A DNA stretch of 64,000 bases from Centropus unirufus. Its lineage: Eukaryota; Chordata; Aves; Cuculiformes; Centropidae. The translations under genes were made by a program, and so were the position numbers. Below the pieces are notes generated by a model, which saw nothing but the letters and a program-made list of their open reading frames with translations, ran no database searches and was not told the DNA's origin. Location: the NCBI GenBank assembly GCA_013397695.1, contig VYZI01000113.1, forward strand, positions 2,402,313 to 2,466,312, in the 5' to 3' direction. Shown in pieces: positions 60,694-64,000 of the stretch. Every line of letters starts with the position of its first letter. Position 1 is the stretch's first letter.

Positions 60694-63600
60694 CGTCTGC
60701 AGTTCTGTTGTTACTGGGCTCACATTAGTTCCATAATTGCTTTTCTGGGTATACATTCACCTTGTCTGATCTATGTTTCTTGCTGAGCTTTTCCAATGAA
60801 AGGAATTTCATAGACAATAATTGTAACTTTTTTTTTGTAGGAAAGTGTAAGAAATATTATCATCCAAATTATTCTAAAGACTGGAATCATAGTTACACTT
60901 TGAAAAACACAATTAAGTTTCACCTTTCTACCAAGAGAACAGGTGTTTCAATAGCCTACTTAAGTAGAAGTATTAAGTTATTGATTAATTTGCATATATA
61001 TTCCCCCTACCAAACTGGTATATGCATAGCTATGTACATTTTCACATGCCTATATGAAGCATGCATCTACATGAGGATGCAGATGTGCAAAATTTGTAGA
61101 ATCTAGACCCATTATCTAACATTTTAAGCTGAACAGAAGCAAGCTTTCTACCTGGGAATGTCTTAATATTTGTAATCCATAAGCATGCTATTGATCAACC
61201 AGTCTGCAAATATTTCATCTTCAATTTCCCACAGAATCCTTGAGCGCTCTCCAGCATATTCCAGCACCCTCCAACAGTGTCAGCTCTGAAAATTAAATTT
61301 GTGGCCCACTCCTAAGCTGTGCACCTTGGAGCTCTTCCCCAGGCTCAGAGCACTTCTCTTTAGAAAGAAAAGAGGTAACAGCACACACATGCTAATAGCT
61401 GTTCATATTAAGTTGCTGTGCCTCTCAATTTAATGATTTCAGGCCGATTTCTAAGGCAAGAAGCTGAATGGAGTAATTCTATAACATTGCCTCAGCTAAA
61501 ATCCAGCCCAACACAGAGCAAAATAATCAAAAGTTGCCGAGATCAGCTTTGTGTTAAATTGTGTTGTATAAACTCATGTAACATCCTGCTTGCAGAAAGG
61601 CCATTACAATGACAATGGGCAGGATGAGATCATAAATGGTTCTGGCATCGTTTGAAAAAATAGAAAAATCTTTTATGAGTGACAAGGAATAACACAGTCA
61701 TAATCCCTTATACCTCAGTTGGAAATGTAGCTGAGGAATCGCATTTCCTGTATGGAGAGCTGGCAGGACACTTGACTGAATACAACTACAAAGTAAAAGG
61801 GTAAGGCGGTCTTTATACCTCCCTCCGATTCAAGACATGCTATAAAAAGTATATCTTTCAAGCCATTTCTCTGAAATACCATGGGCCTATGCTACAAATA
61901 GCTTGCAAATACACTGCAGAGGCACAGGGAGGCCACTAGAAGTCAATAGGCTCCATGGTATTCAGTTCCTCTGAAATTCTGGGAAGAGTTTTCAATGGCC
62001 TTTTGTAGAAAGGTAAGATCAGAAAGCGAGTATGATTATTGCATAGATTATAATTGTGCGCACAAATTCTCTTTTACGCATGCAGTACTTTCCTTTACAT
62101 ATTCAAGCATGCTCAATTTTAGCAACTAACAAAATGGATTTTATTTAAAAGATTGACATTCTTTCTTCAGCCAGCTTGCTAAATTAAAGCCAGCTTAGTC
62201 AGAACAAGGCAATTATCTCTACCAAAAGGCTTTCAATATATAAAGAATTGAGTGGGACACTCTTAGATTAATGTGGAAATGCAATAGTACTTTATAATCT
62301 TTTGCATAAGGCCAAAAATAAAAAGAGATGTTATTCATCCCTCAAAATATATCTGTAACAACTGAAAAGAAAAGCATCAGTGTGATCTGAACCACTTTGT
62401 ATCATGTAGTTACCAGCTATCATTTGCCAAATAGGTCTGCAATTTAACCATCATATATTGATCCCAAGTACATAGCTACATCGAAAAAAACTACATATTT
62501 TCAGAGAAATCTACAATGAACTTCAGTGAAATTATTGTTTAGTCCTTTGCTGAAATGAATCTTGCAAAAAAACAATTTGTGCATAGCTTTGTCTAAATGT
62601 TAACCAGTAATGTAACCAGTTATAATACTTTTCAATAAGGATCTGTTTTCCTAAATGCAAGTGCATAATTATGTTAAAAATTCAGGAGGGAAATCATCAG
62701 GACAAAGGAACTATGCATGTAAAACTTGGTAGGTGTGTCAATGTGTGGTTAATTACATGCCAATATAATGTAATCAATGTATGGTTAACTACATTTCTTA
62801 CATTCTTACAAAAAATTTAAATTCTAATTGTTTTATTAAGTAAATCATTTTCAAAGACTCTGACAGGAGAGTTAAATTCTTATTTTGATTATACGGTAAT
62901 CAGCCTAATGGTATTTCCTTTCCACATCATTAAGCAGTAATTTATGGTGCAGTGCAAATAAATCAGATTAATCCTAAGAATATCAAAATCATTTACCTGT
63001 TTTGAACATGATACACATTCCTGTGTCCTGAAAGCAGTGAAGTGAATTTCTGTCTGGTCTCTTAAACATATTTTTTAATCTGATTTCAATTTCTGCCTCT
63101 CTGTATTTTCCCCATACACCCCCCTAGGGTTACTTTGACAAAAAAAGATTAATGAGAGTTCCCCTTAATGAGTGAGAACTTATGCCACAAAAGCTGGATG
63201 AAAACAGGTATTCCTTGGAAACTGATCTTTACTCTCCGACTATGGAATGGAAACACAAAATGTGTCTATCACATAATGGGATTCAATATACGGAGACTGA
63301 GAAGTGTATGAGGGGCTGGGCTAACTGCAGCGCATGCAGCTCTAGCTGGGTGACTTGTTTCAAAAAAAGAGGTTACGCAGAAACTAATGTTACTTAAGGA
63401 ACAATGTGCATGGGAAATCTCATTATACACAGGGTAAAAAATGCAAAGAGGAATCTAAAAAACCTGCAGTCACAGCAATTCACCACGTTCAGGTTCAGTA
63501 AGGGACATTTTTCAAGGGTAGCAGTGATGTCTGGAAATGTCTTGGCCAGTTACAGAGAGATCGCTGAAGCTGCTTGCAAGCAAAACACATTTTTGCATTC

Positions 63601-63786
63601 AGCAAATGCAGCTCATTTTGTCTTCACAGGAGTGTGTATTGCCCCCTTTGCTCCTGTGAGCTGCCTCCTCTGCCGTTTGCTCTTTTGGTAAGCACAGAGA
63701 ACTAGCAACCAAGGCATATGTGCTGGTGGGAGTTGATAGGTTCTTTTTGAGAGGTACAGTTGGCTACTCAGGAAATTCTTTTCAAC
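60694..63786. other. Non-coding stretch
   Basis: AT-rich unique DNA. The frame at 60762-61106 (114 codons) has no motif. A partial CTCF-like string, GGCCACTAGAAGTCA, occurs near 61931 with two mismatches from the core. A 20-bp imperfect direct repeat lies at 62739-62794. The TAAT-rich block at 62880-63000 looks like possible conserved non-coding sequence but cannot be judged here. Confidence 0.45.
62739..62794 (+). repeat. Imperfect direct repeat, 20 bp, period 36
   Basis: CAATGTGTGGTTAATTACAT at 62739 recurs as CAATGTATGGTTAACTACAT at 62775, with two differences. This is a small local duplication. Confidence 0.85.
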
Positions 63787-63870
63787 GCAGAATGGTAGAA
63801 TGGCTGGAATTTGATGGGACTTCCGGAGATCAACTGGTCCAACACCCCTTTTGGTGCTGTGCTTTTAGTA
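63787..63870 (-). mobile_element. CR1 LINE fragment, extreme 3' end, old
   Basis: The + strand reads GCAGAATGGTAGAATGGCTG, then 'GGGACTTCCGGAGATCAAC' and 'TGGTCCAACACCCCTTTTGG', the reversed CR1 3' tail and UTR. About 85 bp is recognisable and the rest is lost or too diverged. Confidence 0.8.
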
Positions 63871-64000
63871 GTCATCATAAGGACTACTTATATCTGTAGC
63901 ACACTTCTTGCATCTATTAATAATTTACTAATCTTCTATAAAATATTTATAAATTAAGTCCTAGTCCAAAGTGTAGCCAAAAATCCAGCCTTTTTCTGCC
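63871..64000. other. Non-coding end of window
   Basis: AT-rich. Nothing was recognised. Confidence 0.5.

Noticed and set aside
61928..61945. CTCF-like core CCACTAGAAGTCA
   Set aside because: There are two mismatches in the conserved core and no supporting context.
1..64000. CRISPR arrays, operons, phage, tRNA or rRNA genes
   Set aside because: None is seen. The composition and repeats are those of a vertebrate nuclear genome.

Overview
This window looks like nuclear DNA from a bird. Eleven or more fragments of the CR1 LINE are spread along it, on both strands. Several keep the CR1 3' end, with tandem octamers of the ATTCTATG type. I saw no Alu, B1 or L1-like sequence. A roughly 1 kb element at 59.67-60.69 kb matches, from memory, an endogenous-retrovirus LTR family common in neoavian birds. 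I cannot name the species. There are no operons and no prokaryotic signals, and almost all the short ORFs are chance frames in non-coding DNA.

Layout: bases 1-275 are a CpG island cut by the left edge, and are probably a promoter and first exon of a gene whose direction I cannot fix. From about 0.3 to 64 kb the sequence is mostly AT-rich intronic or intergenic DNA. Between 5.4 and 10.6 kb there are short open stretches flanked by good splice signals on both strands. Two on the + strand (8761-9014 and 9392-9527) join in phase, and two on the - strand (7900-7956 and 6081-6286) also join in phase. None resembles a protein I recognise, so they are reported as unproven exon candidates.

Transposon content: CR1 fragments lie at about 2.0-2.56 (-), 3.43-3.57 (-), 7.66-7.88 (+), 11.23-12.36 (+, ancient subfamily), 17.2-18.1 (+, broken reverse-transcriptase frame), 38.26-38.74 (+), 43.06-43.23 (+), 50.38-50.74 (+), 51.0-51.36 (+, old), 56.13-56.55 (+) and 63.79-63.87 kb (-). 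A decayed gag-like coding remnant lies at 55.5-56.1 kb. A solo ERV LTR lies at 59.67-60.69 kb. A weaker LTR-like block lies on the - strand at about 35.16-35.75 kb. Microsatellites include (TTA)15 at 52.64 kb and a 72-nt pure pyrimidine tract at 58.16 kb.

I found no convincing new biological system. The points most worth checking are the two opposing exon chains, the unclassified LTR-like block with its internal repeats, the gag-like remnant, and a palindromic RFX X-box-like site at 16.30 kb. Nothing here could be tested by database search.
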